A stretch of DNA of 64,000 nucleotides. Origin: Nitrospirillum viridazoti CBAmc (lineage in GTDB: Bacteria > Pseudomonadota > Alphaproteobacteria > Azospirillales > Azospirillaceae). Location of the stretch: positions 2,239,501-2,303,500 of the forward strand of contig NZ_CP022110.1 in NCBI RefSeq assembly GCF_000730165.1, written 5' to 3'. A model generated the notes under the pieces. That model was given only the letters and a program-made list of their open reading frames with translations, was not told the DNA's origin and ran no database searches. The translations under genes were made by a program, and so were the position numbers. Shown here piece after piece: positions 41,867-50,235 of this stretch (its first letter is position 1; the number at the start of each line of letters is the position of its first letter).

Positions 41867-41906
41867 AAAAGGGCCGGCGGGTCGCTACTCCGTCGGCCCT
41901 TTTCTT
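41867..41906. terminator. Terminator between the ParE-type pair and dsbD
   Basis: A 14-bp stem (AAAAGGGCCGGCGG with CCGTCGGCCCTTTT, one G·T pair) has T-rich flanks in both directions, so it can serve both convergent transcripts. Confidence 0.85.
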
Positions 41907-41921
41907 TGGGACGCTCGCTTC

Positions 41922-44057
41922 TTACCGCGCGCTGGCGCTCTGCTTGGGCAGGGTGCCCACGGCCTCCAGCACCTGGGACTCGGTCAGGATCTGCGGCCAC
42001 ACGTCAGGCTCGGCCTGGCCGGGGCGGTAGAACAGGTAGAGGGGCACGCCGCTGCGGCCGTGGGCCTGCAGCACGCGGGTGATCTCGGCATCACGGTTGG
42101 TCCAATCGCCCTTCAGCAGGGCCACGTTGTGGCTCTTCAGCGCCTGGTGCACGGTGTCGCTGGACAAGGCCACGCGCTCGTTCACCAGGCAGGTGATGCA
42201 CCAGGCGGCGGTGAAGTCCACCAGCACCGGCCGGCCGTCGGCACGCAGCTTTTCCAGTGTGGCCGGGGAGAAGGCCTCGAACCCGTCGGTCATGGCCACG
42301 GCCTTGCCGTCGGCGGCCGGGGCGGCGTTGCCGACAGCCTGCGGCACCACGGCCGCCACCGCTAGCGCCAGGGCCGCCAGCGCGGCCAGGGCGCCGCCGC
42401 GCCGGCCCCAGCCCTCGGCATAATGAGTGACGCCATAGAGCCAGGCGGCGAAGCCCACCAGCACCAGGCCAACCAGGATTCCGGTCATGCCAGGCGCCCC
42501 GACCTGCACCGCGAACACCCAGACCAGCCAGGCGGCGGAACCGTACAGGGGGAAGGCCAGCACCTGCTTCAGCCGCTCCATCCACGCCCCCGGCTTGGGC
42601 AGGTGGCGCAGCAGCCAGGGGCTGCAGGCCAGGGCCAGGAAAGGCAAGGCCATGCCGAAGCCCAGGGCCAGGAAGACAGCCAGCGCCACATACCAGGGCT
42701 GGACCAGGGCGTAGCCCACGGCCGCCCCCATAAAGGGCGCCGTGCACGGCGTGGCAACGACGGAGGCCAGCACGCCGGTGAAGAAGGAGCCGGCATAGCC
42801 GTCCCCCTGGGTCAGCCCCTGCCCCACGCCCATGAACTGGTCGCCCACGGTGAAGACGCCCGACATGCTGAGGCCCAGCAGCAGCATGACATAAGCCAGC
42901 ACGGCCACCACCAGGGGCGACTGCAGCTGGAAGCCCCAGCCGATCTCCTGCCCGCCGGCGCGCAAGGCCATCAGCACGATGGCGATGGCGGCGAAGCAGG
43001 CCAGCACGCCGGCGGTGTAGACCAGGCCGTGCAGGCGGGCGTGGGCGCCCTGGTGGCGCACCAGGGCCATGGCCTTCATGGACAGCACGGGGAAGACGCA
43101 GGGCATCAGATTCAGGACCATGCCCCCCAGGCAGGCGAACAGCACCGCTTGCCACAGGGGCAGGACGGGTGCGTTGCCGGTATCCGCCGACATGCCACCA
43201 CCGGCCGGCGCGGCCCCCACGCCATCGGCGGGGATGGCGATGGCCAGCGCCTGGGTTGTGGGCTGGCCGTTCACCAGTTCCGTCACCTCCAGGATGCCGT
43301 TCACCGGGCCCGGCGTGGCGCGGCCGGTGGGCTTCAGGGTCAGGGTCAGGCCGTCCCTGGTGACGGCCAGCTGCTGCGGCGCGCCGGCCTCCACCAAATC
43401 GGGGTTCTCGGCGAAGAAATAGGCGTCCTTGACCTGGTCGGCCGTCAGACCGGGGGCGGCCAGGCGAACGGTGACGGCGGCCTTGGTGGCGCTGACGCTG
43501 GCGGCATAGGGGCTGGGCACCGGCAGAGCCGCCCGCGCCTCCGCGAACATCGGCGCCACGGCCGGGTCGGGGGTACCGCCGGCGGTGACCGGCACGTCCA
43601 GGGTCAGGGTAGCGTCCTCGGGCACGCAGACGTCGGCGCAGATCAGCCAGTTGGCGGCGGCCGTCAGGGTGACGGTGCTGCCCGGCTTGGCATCGGCCGG
43701 CACATCCAGGCGGGCCAGGACGCGGGTTGCCTTCTCATAGCCGTAGTTCACCAGCGGGCCGGTGGTGAAACGGTGCGGGGCCGGGAAGTTCAGCGGACCG
43801 GCCTTCCAGCCGGCCGGCAGGGTCCAGTTGACCTCCGTCGGCAGGCCCGAGTCGCCGGGATTGATCCAATAGGTATGCCAGCCATCCTGCAGCTTCTGGT
43901 CCAGCGCCACCCACAGCGGTTGGCCGGGAACGGCAGGGCCCTCGGCCACCAGCTGGCTGACGGTGTGCTCGGTCTGTACCGGGACGGCCGACGCGGACGC
44001 GGCCGTGAAGCCGGCGAGCGCCACGAGATACACCGCCCATTTCCTGAAACCGCCCAT
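41922..44057 (-). CDS. dsbD: Thiol:disulfide interchange protein DsbD
   Basis: The ATG at 44057 starts the signal peptide MGGFRKWAVYLVALAGFTAA; the longer frame begins in unrelated sequence. Domains follow in order: a periplasmic DsbD-alpha-like domain, a membrane domain with eight helices (from about residue 310), and a C-terminal thioredoxin domain with WCITC. A cysteine in ATPCTAPFMG belongs to the membrane redox pair. It moves electrons from cytoplasmic thioredoxin to the periplasm. trxB is the divergent neighbour. Confidence 0.92.
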   Translation of the reverse strand: MGGFRKWAVYLVALAGFTAASASAVPVQTEHTVSQLVAEGPAVPGQPLWVALDQKLQDGWHTYWINPGDSGLPTEVNWTLPAGWKAGPLNFPAPHRFTTGPLVNYGYEKATRVLARLDVPADAKPGSTVTLTAAANWLICADVCVPEDATLTLDVPVTAGGTPDPAVAPMFAEARAALPVPSPYAASVSATKAAVTVRLAAPGLTADQVKDAYFFAENPDLVEAGAPQQLAVTRDGLTLTLKPTGRATPGPVNGILEVTELVNGQPTTQALAIAIPADGVGAAPAGGGMSADTGNAPVLPLWQAVLFACLGGMVLNLMPCVFPVLSMKAMALVRHQGAHARLHGLVYTAGVLACFAAIAIVLMALRAGGQEIGWGFQLQSPLVVAVLAYVMLLLGLSMSGVFTVGDQFMGVGQGLTQGDGYAGSFFTGVLASVVATPCTAPFMGAAVGYALVQPWYVALAVFLALGFGMALPFLALACSPWLLRHLPKPGAWMERLKQVLAFPLYGSAAWLVWVFAVQVGAPGMTGILVGLVLVGFAAWLYGVTHYAEGWGRRGGALAALAALALAVAAVVPQAVGNAAPAADGKAVAMTDGFEAFSPATLEKLRADGRPVLVDFTAAWCITCLVNERVALSSDTVHQALKSHNVALLKGDWTNRDAEITRVLQAHGRSGVPLYLFYRPGQAEPDVWPQILTESQVLEAVGTLPKQSASAR

Positions 44058-44344
44058 CACCGCCGCCGTCTTCCATCGTTCATCCGCAAACCCTTCCCCC
44101 TCATGTAGTGCATGACAGCGGCTGCCGCCATGGGGGAATGGCCGCACCCTTGACGCCCCCCAGCCCCCGCACCTTCGCAGGGCTGGATGATCCTATCTGT
44201 GACGTCTGGCGTTGAGCCCGGGGCCGCTTGCCGGTATCGTCCCGCGTCTGAGTGAAACATCACGCCTGCCCCACCATATCTAGAGGGCGGCGAGGGCCCG
44301 GCCCCCAATCAAGAGGGTCCCCTTTCCTGCCAGGAACAGTTCCC

Positions 44345-45313
44345 ATGACCACCCATCGCACCAAGGTCCTGATCATCGGCGGCGGTCCCGCCGGTTACAC
44401 CGCCGGCATCTATGCCGCCCGCGCCAACCTCCAGCCCATCCTGGTCCAGGGCATGCAGCCGGGCGGCCAGCTGATGATCACCACGGAGGTGGAGAACTAC
44501 CCGGGCTTCGCCCAGGCGGTGCAGGGCCCCGACCTGATGGAGCAGATGCGCCAGCAGGCGGAGCATGTGGGCACCACCCTGGTCTACGACGTCATCACCT
44601 CCGTCGACTTCACCCAGCGCCCCTTCGTTGCCAAGGCCGACAGCGGCGACGAGTTCGTGGCCGACACCGTCATCATCGCCACCGGCGCCCAGGCGCGCTG
44701 GCTGGGCGTGGCCGGTGAGCAGGAATTCCAGGGCGCCGGTGTCTCGGCCTGCGCCACCTGCGACGGCTTCTTCTTCCGGGGCAAGGAGGTGGCGGTCATC
44801 GGCGGCGGCAACACCGCCCTGGAAGAGGCGCTGTACCTGACGCACCACGCGTCCAAGGTCACCCTGATCCACCGCCGCGACGCCTTCCGGGGCGAGAAGA
44901 TCCTGCACGACCGCGTCTTCGCCAACCCGAAGATCGAGGTGCTGTGGAACCACAAGGTGGACCGGGTGCTGGGCAAGGGCGGGGCGGCCGACGGCGGCTT
45001 CGACCTCAACAACCCCAAGCAGGTCACCGGCCTGGCGCTCAGCGACACTGTCACCGGCGAGGGGCGTGAGCTGCCGCTGGACGGCGTGTTCGTCGCCATC
45101 GGCCACGACCCCGCCACGGCCATCTTCAAGGGCCATGTCGAGATGGACGACGAGGGCTACGTCATCACCGCCCCGGACAGCACCCGCACCAACGTGCCCG
45201 GCGTGTTCGCCGCCGGCGACGTGAAGGACAAGGTCTTCCGCCAGGCCGTCACCGCCGCCGGCATGGGCTGCATGGCAGCACTGGAGGCCGAGCGCTTCCT
45301 GGGCGGCCACTGA
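44345..45313 (+). CDS. trxB: Thioredoxin-disulfide reductase
   Basis: The ATG at 44345 gives 322 aa. The FAD motif is VLIIGGGPAGYTAGIYAAR, the redox pair is C136-A-T-C139 in SACATCDGFFF, and the NADPH motif is VAVIGGGNTALEEALYL. It reduces thioredoxin with NADPH. It lies next to dsbD, which takes electrons from thioredoxin, and in front of a LysR regulator. Confidence 0.97.
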   Translation: MTTHRTKVLIIGGGPAGYTAGIYAARANLQPILVQGMQPGGQLMITTEVENYPGFAQAVQGPDLMEQMRQQAEHVGTTLVYDVITSVDFTQRPFVAKADSGDEFVADTVIIATGAQARWLGVAGEQEFQGAGVSACATCDGFFFRGKEVAVIGGGNTALEEALYLTHHASKVTLIHRRDAFRGEKILHDRVFANPKIEVLWNHKVDRVLGKGGAADGGFDLNNPKQVTGLALSDTVTGEGRELPLDGVFVAIGHDPATAIFKGHVEMDDEGYVITAPDSTRTNVPGVFAAGDVKDKVFRQAVTAAGMGCMAALEAERFLGGH

Positions 45314-45616
45314 GCCGCCCGCAGCGCCCCCCCCGAGTCACCGAAGCGGGCGCCGCCGTCTTGGTACGGCGGTACCCTTCTTTGTACTAATTCGCGGTAT
45401 CCATTCGCGAATTTGCTACCCGGGCGTTGCCAAAACGGCACGATGCGGTGCTAAAATGCCTTATCAGTCTATGGCCTAACCGTGTGGACACCCACAATCG
45501 GTAGCGTCTTGGACAAGCTGGGTATATATTCTTTGCATGGCGGCCCGCTTGAGGCCGTCATTTCCGACGGTCCCGCTCTCCGGGATCGCAACGTCTTTGA
45601 CGCATAAGGACCGGGA
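45314..45616. other. trxB–lysR intergenic region
   Basis: No gene is seen. It holds the palindrome at 45389-45413 and the promoter of the LysR gene. GGTACGGCGGTACC at 45363-45376 is a second small inverted repeat. Confidence 0.55.
45389..45413. promoter_or_regulatory. Inverted repeat AATTCGCG-N9-CGCGAATT
   Basis: Eight-base perfect arms separated by nine bases form an operator-sized palindrome about 200 nt before the LysR gene. It could bind the LysR regulator itself. It is not followed by a T-run and so is not a good terminator. Confidence 0.5.
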
Positions 45617-46531
45617 ATGGACTGGGACAAGCTTCGCGTTTTCCACGCGGTGGCGGAGGCCGGCAGCTTCACGCATGCTGGCGAGACCCTGAACCTCAGC
45701 CAATCGGCCGTCAGCCGGCAGATCAGCGCGCTGGAGGAAAGCCTCCACGTGCCGCTGTTTCATCGCCACGCCCGCGGCCTGATCCTCACCGAACAAGGCG
45801 AGTTGCTGTACCGCACCGCCCGCGAGGTGTTCGCCAAGCTGTCCATGACAGAGGCGATGCTCTCGGAAAGCAAGGAGCACCCGAAGGGCCCGCTCAAGGT
45901 GACGACCACCGTCGCCTTCGGTTCCACGTGGCTGACCCCGCGCATCCGGGAATTCCTGTCGATCTACCCCGACGTGCAGCTGACCCTGCTGCTGGACGAT
46001 AACGAGCTGGACCTGTCCATGCGTGAGGCGGACATCGCCATCCGCATGGTGCCGCCGCGCCAGCCCGACCTGATCCAGCGCCACCTGATGACCGTGCGCA
46101 CGCACCTTTACGGTCACCGCACCTATCTGGAGAAGCGCGGAACCCCGGAGACGGTGGAGGATCTGCAGAAGCACGACCTCATCGCCTATCCGTCCGACGC
46201 CAAGGCGCCGGTGCCCAACATCAACTGGCTGCTGGCCCTGGGTGATCCGCCGGGCGGCGAGCGCGACACCATCTTCCGCGTCAACAGCCTGTACGCCCTG
46301 TACAAGGCGGTGGAGAGCGGCCTGGGCATCGCGGCCATCCCCGACTACATCATTTCCGAGAGCAACCCCGATCTGGTCCGCATCCTGCCGGACGTGACGG
46401 GCCCGCGCATCGACGCCTACTTCGTCTACGCCGAGGAATTGCGCCATTCCAAGCGCATCGCGGTGTTCCGCGACTTCCTGGTGAAGAAGGTTGCCGAAAC
46501 ATTCCCCGCGACGCATGCGCCTACCGCATAG
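45617..46531 (+). CDS. LysR family transcriptional regulator
   Basis: The 304-aa protein has the LysR helix-turn-helix (LRVFHAVAEAGSFTHAGETL, LSQSAVSRQISALEESL) and an effector domain beginning GPLKVTTTVAFGSTWL. It ends before a small RNA gene. Its position behind trxB suggests a link with thiol redox. The ligand is unknown. Confidence 0.95.
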   Translation: MDWDKLRVFHAVAEAGSFTHAGETLNLSQSAVSRQISALEESLHVPLFHRHARGLILTEQGELLYRTAREVFAKLSMTEAMLSESKEHPKGPLKVTTTVAFGSTWLTPRIREFLSIYPDVQLTLLLDDNELDLSMREADIAIRMVPPRQPDLIQRHLMTVRTHLYGHRTYLEKRGTPETVEDLQKHDLIAYPSDAKAPVPNINWLLALGDPPGGERDTIFRVNSLYALYKAVESGLGIAAIPDYIISESNPDLVRILPDVTGPRIDAYFVYAEELRHSKRIAVFRDFLVKKVAETFPATHAPTA

Positions 46532-46581
46532 CTGAGACGGCTAATCACCCCTTTAAACGGGGCATCAAAAGATTAAATATT

Positions 46582-46724
46582 GGCCATCGGATGTTGCGAC
46601 GCAGCATCCGATGTTTCCTCCAGGATGCCCGTCCTGGAGTGGGCCTTCGGGCCCAACGTCTCCCAGACGTGAAGCCTCCCTGTTCAACTCGCCGGTAAGT
46701 CATCGACTTACCGGCAGTTTTTTT
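46582..46724 (+). ncRNA. Candidate small RNA with five consecutive hairpins
   Basis: Five stems follow one another. H1 is 46585-46597/46601-46613 (13 bp). H2 is 46618-46625/46632-46639. H3 is 46640-46655 with a C(UUCG)G tetraloop. H4 is 46656-46670 with loop CCC. H5 is 46691-46715 (11 bp), followed by seven T, a clear intrinsic terminator. An unpaired linker GAAGCCTCCCTGTTCAACTC (46671-46690) contains CCUCCC, complementary to ribosome binding sites. An AT-rich -10-like TTAAAT (46573-46578) precedes it. I cannot assign an Rfam family. Confidence 0.8.
46691..46724 (+). terminator. Intrinsic terminator of the small RNA
   Basis: GCCGGTAAGTC pairs with GACTTACCGGC over 11 bp with an ATC loop, and seven T follow. 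Confidence 0.93.
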
Positions 46725-46943
46725 ACTTGGTGGTTGCGAAGTACCCCGTTGGGGCTACTCCCAGGATGACTGCGACGCGCAGGCCTGGGCCTCTGGTTTT
46801 ATCTGCCTGATCCATTCCAGCCGTCGCGCATTCCACGCCGGGATGAGGACGGGTCATTGCCGTTTTGCGTCCCGTCCGGGCTCAAATGTTATAGCCCCAT
46901 CGACTTGCGACGCTCATGTAGAACGTAAGGATGGGAGACGAAA

Positions 46944-47447
46944 ATGACTGGACCTGCCACCTGGAGCGCGACCTCAGTCTCCCGCTTCCCTTTACAAATC
47001 CAGAATTCGACCTTGCGTCTTCTGCATGACTATTGGGATATCCTGCGCGGCGACCGCGCTTTTCCCAACAGTTCCGAGATCGAGGTGGTGGATCTGCCGG
47101 TCTCGCCCGGGGGAGTCATGCTGGTGGACGTGGCGCCCAACCAGATGGCCTTCACCCTGCACTGGGTCGGCACCGATTACGTTTTGTGGCTGCGCCGTGA
47201 CTCGACCGGCCTGCAACTGGAAGACCTGCCCCCCTCCCCCAACACCGTGCCCTTCGCCCAGATGTTGCGCCGGTCCGCCGATAACGGCCTGCCCCAGACC
47301 CGCAGCCTGCCGGCCGTCCCCTCCATGACCATTCCCGCCGCCGAGTTGGTAGTGCTGCCCCTGGGCGGGCTGGACGGCAAAGTGGCCCGCCTGCTGGTCG
47401 GCTGCGCCTTTGACCGCAAGCGCCGGGGCCTGCAGGTCGTCGGCTGA
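46944..47447 (+). CDS. PAS-like (PAS_5-type) protein, 167 aa
   Basis: The single-domain protein has LRLLHDYWDILRGDRAFPNSS at the start, then VVDLPVSPGGVMLVDVAP, FTLHWVGTDYVLWLRRDSTG and LVVLPLGGLDGKVARLLVG. That is the layout of the PAS_5 family common in Rhodospirillales. There is no output domain, so it may be a sensory adaptor. It is a single-gene unit. Confidence 0.8.
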   Translation: MTGPATWSATSVSRFPLQIQNSTLRLLHDYWDILRGDRAFPNSSEIEVVDLPVSPGGVMLVDVAPNQMAFTLHWVGTDYVLWLRRDSTGLQLEDLPPSPNTVPFAQMLRRSADNGLPQTRSLPAVPSMTIPAAELVVLPLGGLDGKVARLLVGCAFDRKRRGLQVVG

Positions 47448-47527
47448 ATCGCTTTTTTTTGCGCCGCAGCTGGTAACGCTAACGGCCTTAAAAACGGCCA
47501 ACCGGCCCAATGGAATTTTTGCCTCCA

Positions 47528-47549
47528 ATGGTACTGCCTATGGTACCAT
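47528..47549. promoter_or_regulatory. Candidate operator of the PIN/RHH pair
   Basis: ATGGTAC occurs twice, 12 nt apart (47528-47534 and 47540-47546), and the second copy extends to a perfect 10-bp palindrome ATGGTACCAT. It lies 40-60 nt before the toxin start, where an RHH autorepressor would bind. Confidence 0.55.
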
Positions 47550-47588
47550 CCGTCGCATCACATAGGTTGAGTGGATCCTGGGATCAAG

Positions 47589-48008
47589 ATGCGCGTCGTC
47601 TTCGATACCGATGTCATGGTCGCCGCTCTGGAAAGCGCCAGCGGTGCTTCGCATCAGTTGCTGCTGCGGGCTGGCCGGGGAGAGCTGCAACCGCTTCTAT
47701 CGACCAGTCTTGTCCTGGAATACGAGGCTGTCCTAACGCGGCAGGCCTACCTGCAACGTACTGGCCTGACGGCGGAAGACATTCAGGCGGCATTGGATGA
47801 CATGATTCGTCTGTGCCATAGGGTTTCTATCCAAATTCGATGGCGACCCGCAGCCGGTGATCCAGATGACGACCATGTGCTCGAGACAGCCTTGAACGGT
47901 CGCGCCGACGCCGTCGTGACGTTCAATCACCGCGACATGGCGAAAGCGGGAGAGCGCTTTGGCTTACTTATTCTTAGACCTGGTGAATTGCTGAGGAGAT
48001 TGAGATGA
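47589..48008 (+). CDS. PIN-family toxin component
   Basis: The ATG at 47589 gives 139 aa beginning MRVVFDTDVMVAALES. Acidic residues D6, E44/E46, D92-D95 and D116 (in FNHRDM) fit the active site of PIN nucleases of the 'putative toxin component' group. It overlaps the RHH antitoxin by 4 nt (ATGA), toxin first, the reverse of classical vapBC. Confidence 0.9.
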   Translation: MRVVFDTDVMVAALESASGASHQLLLRAGRGELQPLLSTSLVLEYEAVLTRQAYLQRTGLTAEDIQAALDDMIRLCHRVSIQIRWRPAAGDPDDDHVLETALNGRADAVVTFNHRDMAKAGERFGLLILRPGELLRRLR

Positions 48009-48247
48009 CCAACGTGAATCTCCGCCTGCCCGACAGCACCCATGAAGCCGCCGTGAGGAAAGCTAAGCAGGAAGGTGAGTCCCTCAACGCCTTCATTGTG
48101 CGGGCGGTAACGGCCCAGTTGGCTTCAACCGGCGAAGCGGACCGCTACTTCGAATTGCGAGCTGGCAGGGCCAAGCCAGGCGCCTTGCTGGAAGTCCTGG
48201 GTAAGGTGCGGAACACCCTTCCGCGCGATGGTGACGAGGTGGCATGA
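48005..48247 (+). CDS. Ribbon-helix-helix antitoxin
   Basis: The 80-aa protein has NVNLRLPDSTHEAAVRKAKQ and SLNAFIVRAVTAQL, an Arc/CopG-like fold that binds DNA as a dimer, followed by a flexible acidic tail. It should neutralise the PIN protein and repress the operon through the upstream palindrome. It ends 9 nt before the convergent aminotransferase stop. Confidence 0.88.
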   Translation: MTNVNLRLPDSTHEAAVRKAKQEGESLNAFIVRAVTAQLASTGEADRYFELRAGRAKPGALLEVLGKVRNTLPRDGDEVA

Positions 48248-48256
48248 GCCCTCGGC

Positions 48257-49426
48257 TCATCGCCCAAAGAATTCCTTCAGCCGCATCACCGCGCTGTCCA
48301 GGATGGCGTCCTGCTTGCTGAAGCAGAAGCGGATGAGGTGCGTGGGCGCCCCTTCCTCGTAGAAGGCGCTGACCGGAATGGCGGCCACGCCGGCATCCGT
48401 CGTCAGGCGCCGGCAGAAATCGGCGTCATCCTCGCCTGGGCGCAGGCCGCGCGCGCCGGTGATGTCGGCCACCACGAAATAGGTCCCTTCCGAGGGCAGG
48501 ACGGGTAGGCCGGCGGAGACCAGGCCCGCGGCCAGACGGTCGCGCTTGGCCTCCAGCGCCGCCGCCAGCAGGCCAAAATAGGCGTCGTCCTTGGCCAGGC
48601 CATAGGCCACCGCCGCCTGCAGGTTGGGCGGGGTGCTGAAGGTCAGGTACTGGTGCGCCTTGGCCACCGGCTGCAACAGGTCCGGGGCCGCCGTGACGTA
48701 CCCCACCTTCCATCCCGTCAGCGAGAAGGTCTTGCCGGCGGAGCCGATGCGCAGCGTGCGCTCGCGCATGCCAGGGAGGGTCATCAGCGGCACGTGCCGG
48801 CGGCCGTCGAACACCAGGTGCTCATAGACCTCGTCGCACACGGCCAGGCAATCGTGGGCAATGACCTGGTCCGCCAGCAATCGCAACTCCTCCACCGACC
48901 AGACCTTGGCCGCCGGGTTCAGGGGGTTGTTCAACACCACCAGCTTGGTGCGCGGGCTGAAGGCAGCGGCCAGTTCGTCCGGGTCCACGGTCCAGCCTGG
49001 CGGCTGCAGGCGCACGAAGCGGGGGATGCCACCCGCCCGCCGGATGATAGGGACGTAACTGTCGTAGAGCGGCTGGAACAGCACCACCTCGTCGCCCGGT
49101 TCGATCAGGCCGAACAGGCAGGCGGCCAACGCCTCGGTCGCGCCGGAGGTCACCATCACCTCACGCTCCCAATCCACCTCCAGGCCGTAAAAGCGCGCCG
49201 CGTGGGCCGCCACGGCCTGGCGCAGGGCCGGCAGGCCCATCATGGGCGGATACTGGTTGTTGCCCTCCAGCAGCGCGCGGGCGGCCACCTGCAGCACATC
49301 CTCCGCCCCCCGGTCGTCGGGGAAGCCCTGGCCCAGGTTGATGGCGTTGTGTGCGCCCGCCAGCCGCGACATGGCCTCGAAGATGGTCGTCCCGTATCCC
49401 GATAGGATAGCGTTACCCGATCGCAC
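48257..49426 (-). CDS. Class I/II pyridoxal-phosphate aminotransferase
   Basis: I chose the GTG at 49426 because GGAGGA lies six bases upstream and the protein then starts RSGNAILSGYGTTIFEAMSR like other family members; a longer frame to 49564 has odd N-terminal sequence. The 389-aa enzyme has INLGQGFPDD, VMVTSGATEALAACLFGLI and the PLP lysine in IGSAGKTFSLTGWKVGY. These resemble kynurenine/methionine aminotransferases. The true substrate is not decidable. Confidence 0.9.
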   Translation of the reverse strand: MRSGNAILSGYGTTIFEAMSRLAGAHNAINLGQGFPDDRGAEDVLQVAARALLEGNNQYPPMMGLPALRQAVAAHAARFYGLEVDWEREVMVTSGATEALAACLFGLIEPGDEVVLFQPLYDSYVPIIRRAGGIPRFVRLQPPGWTVDPDELAAAFSPRTKLVVLNNPLNPAAKVWSVEELRLLADQVIAHDCLAVCDEVYEHLVFDGRRHVPLMTLPGMRERTLRIGSAGKTFSLTGWKVGYVTAAPDLLQPVAKAHQYLTFSTPPNLQAAVAYGLAKDDAYFGLLAAALEAKRDRLAAGLVSAGLPVLPSEGTYFVVADITGARGLRPGEDDADFCRRLTTDAGVAAIPVSAFYEEGAPTHLIRFCFSKQDAILDSAVMRLKEFFGR

Positions 49427-49546
49427 CGACGTTCCTCCCAACCCCTTCAGGCCCCATACGGCTCCGCGCACCGCATTGGACCCGATCCATGCGCGAAGCC
49501 CATGGTCCGGGTCAAATGAGGAATGGTCAAGGCGTTGAAAAGACAA

Positions 49547-49579
49547 AGGGCCGCGGCGTGGCATCCACGCTACGGCCCT
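49547..49579 (-). terminator. Intrinsic terminator of the small membrane-protein gene
   Basis: AGGGCCG…GCGTGG pairs with CCACGC…CGGCCCT with a small internal loop. Read on the minus strand it ends in a T-rich tract (TTTGTCTTTTC). Confidence 0.75.
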
Positions 49580-49606
49580 CGCCTCAAACTCGGGATCTCA
49601 GGTCTT

Positions 49607-49978
49607 TCAGGCGTTGCCGGCCACGGTCACCGAGGCCAGCTCGCCCTGGTCGTTGGCGGCGACGTCGTTGGCGGCGGCCAGCACCTTGGCGGACACGCGA
49701 ACCGGGGCGCGGTGACGATGGCGCCAGGCGTCGAAGCGGCCGAACAGCGGACGCACCAGCCGAGGGGCGTGGTCGCGGGCGCGCACGTAATGGCGGCGGG
49801 CCGAGACAGAGCTGCGCAGCACCATCAGGCCGCCCACCGCCAGCAGCGGCGTGGAGACGGGCCCGGGTATGGGCAGCGACAGCACGCCCAGGCCCATGAC
49901 CAGCCAGCCGGACGCCTGCAGCGCCGGACGGCGCAGGCGGGCGATCTCAACCCTGGGCAAGCTGGCAACGGTCAACAT
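49607..49978 (-). CDS. Small membrane protein (PGPGW-like)
   Basis: The 123-aa protein has one or two hydrophobic segments between residues 20 and 55 around SLPIPGPVSTPLLAVGGLMVL, resembling the PGPGW-type transmembrane family. A basic stretch follows (ARRHYVRARDHAP). The C-terminus is soluble. The function is unknown. It is followed by its own terminator and lies alone. Confidence 0.7.
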   Translation of the reverse strand: MLTVASLPRVEIARLRRPALQASGWLVMGLGVLSLPIPGPVSTPLLAVGGLMVLRSSVSARRHYVRARDHAPRLVRPLFGRFDAWRHRHRAPVRVSAKVLAAANDVAANDQGELASVTVAGNA

Positions 49979-50157
49979 GGGGGATGGTCCCGGCGGAAGG
50001 TCGCGGCACCGGATTGGCCGCGTGGTGAGTGATGACGGGAGATTTGGCCGAAATTGAGATGGAAGCTAGGCCCCCCTGGGGCAATGCCGATTTGTGTGCG
50101 CTGCAACCCGATTGGGTAAGCCAACGGCGCAGGCCCCAAAATGGGCCGCGACCAAAA

Positions 50158-50194
50158 GGAAAAAGGGCAGAACCCAAGGATTCCGCCCTTTTCC
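50158..50194 (-). terminator. Intrinsic terminator of the gcv operon
   Basis: GGAAAAAGGGC pairs with GCCCTTTTCC (one bulge), with an A/T-rich outer stem giving a T-tract on the minus strand, 40 nt beyond the gcvPB stop. Confidence 0.75.
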
Positions 50195-50235
50195 GAATAA
50201 TGCTCTGAGGGCCGAAACGACCGCCCCGAACCGTT

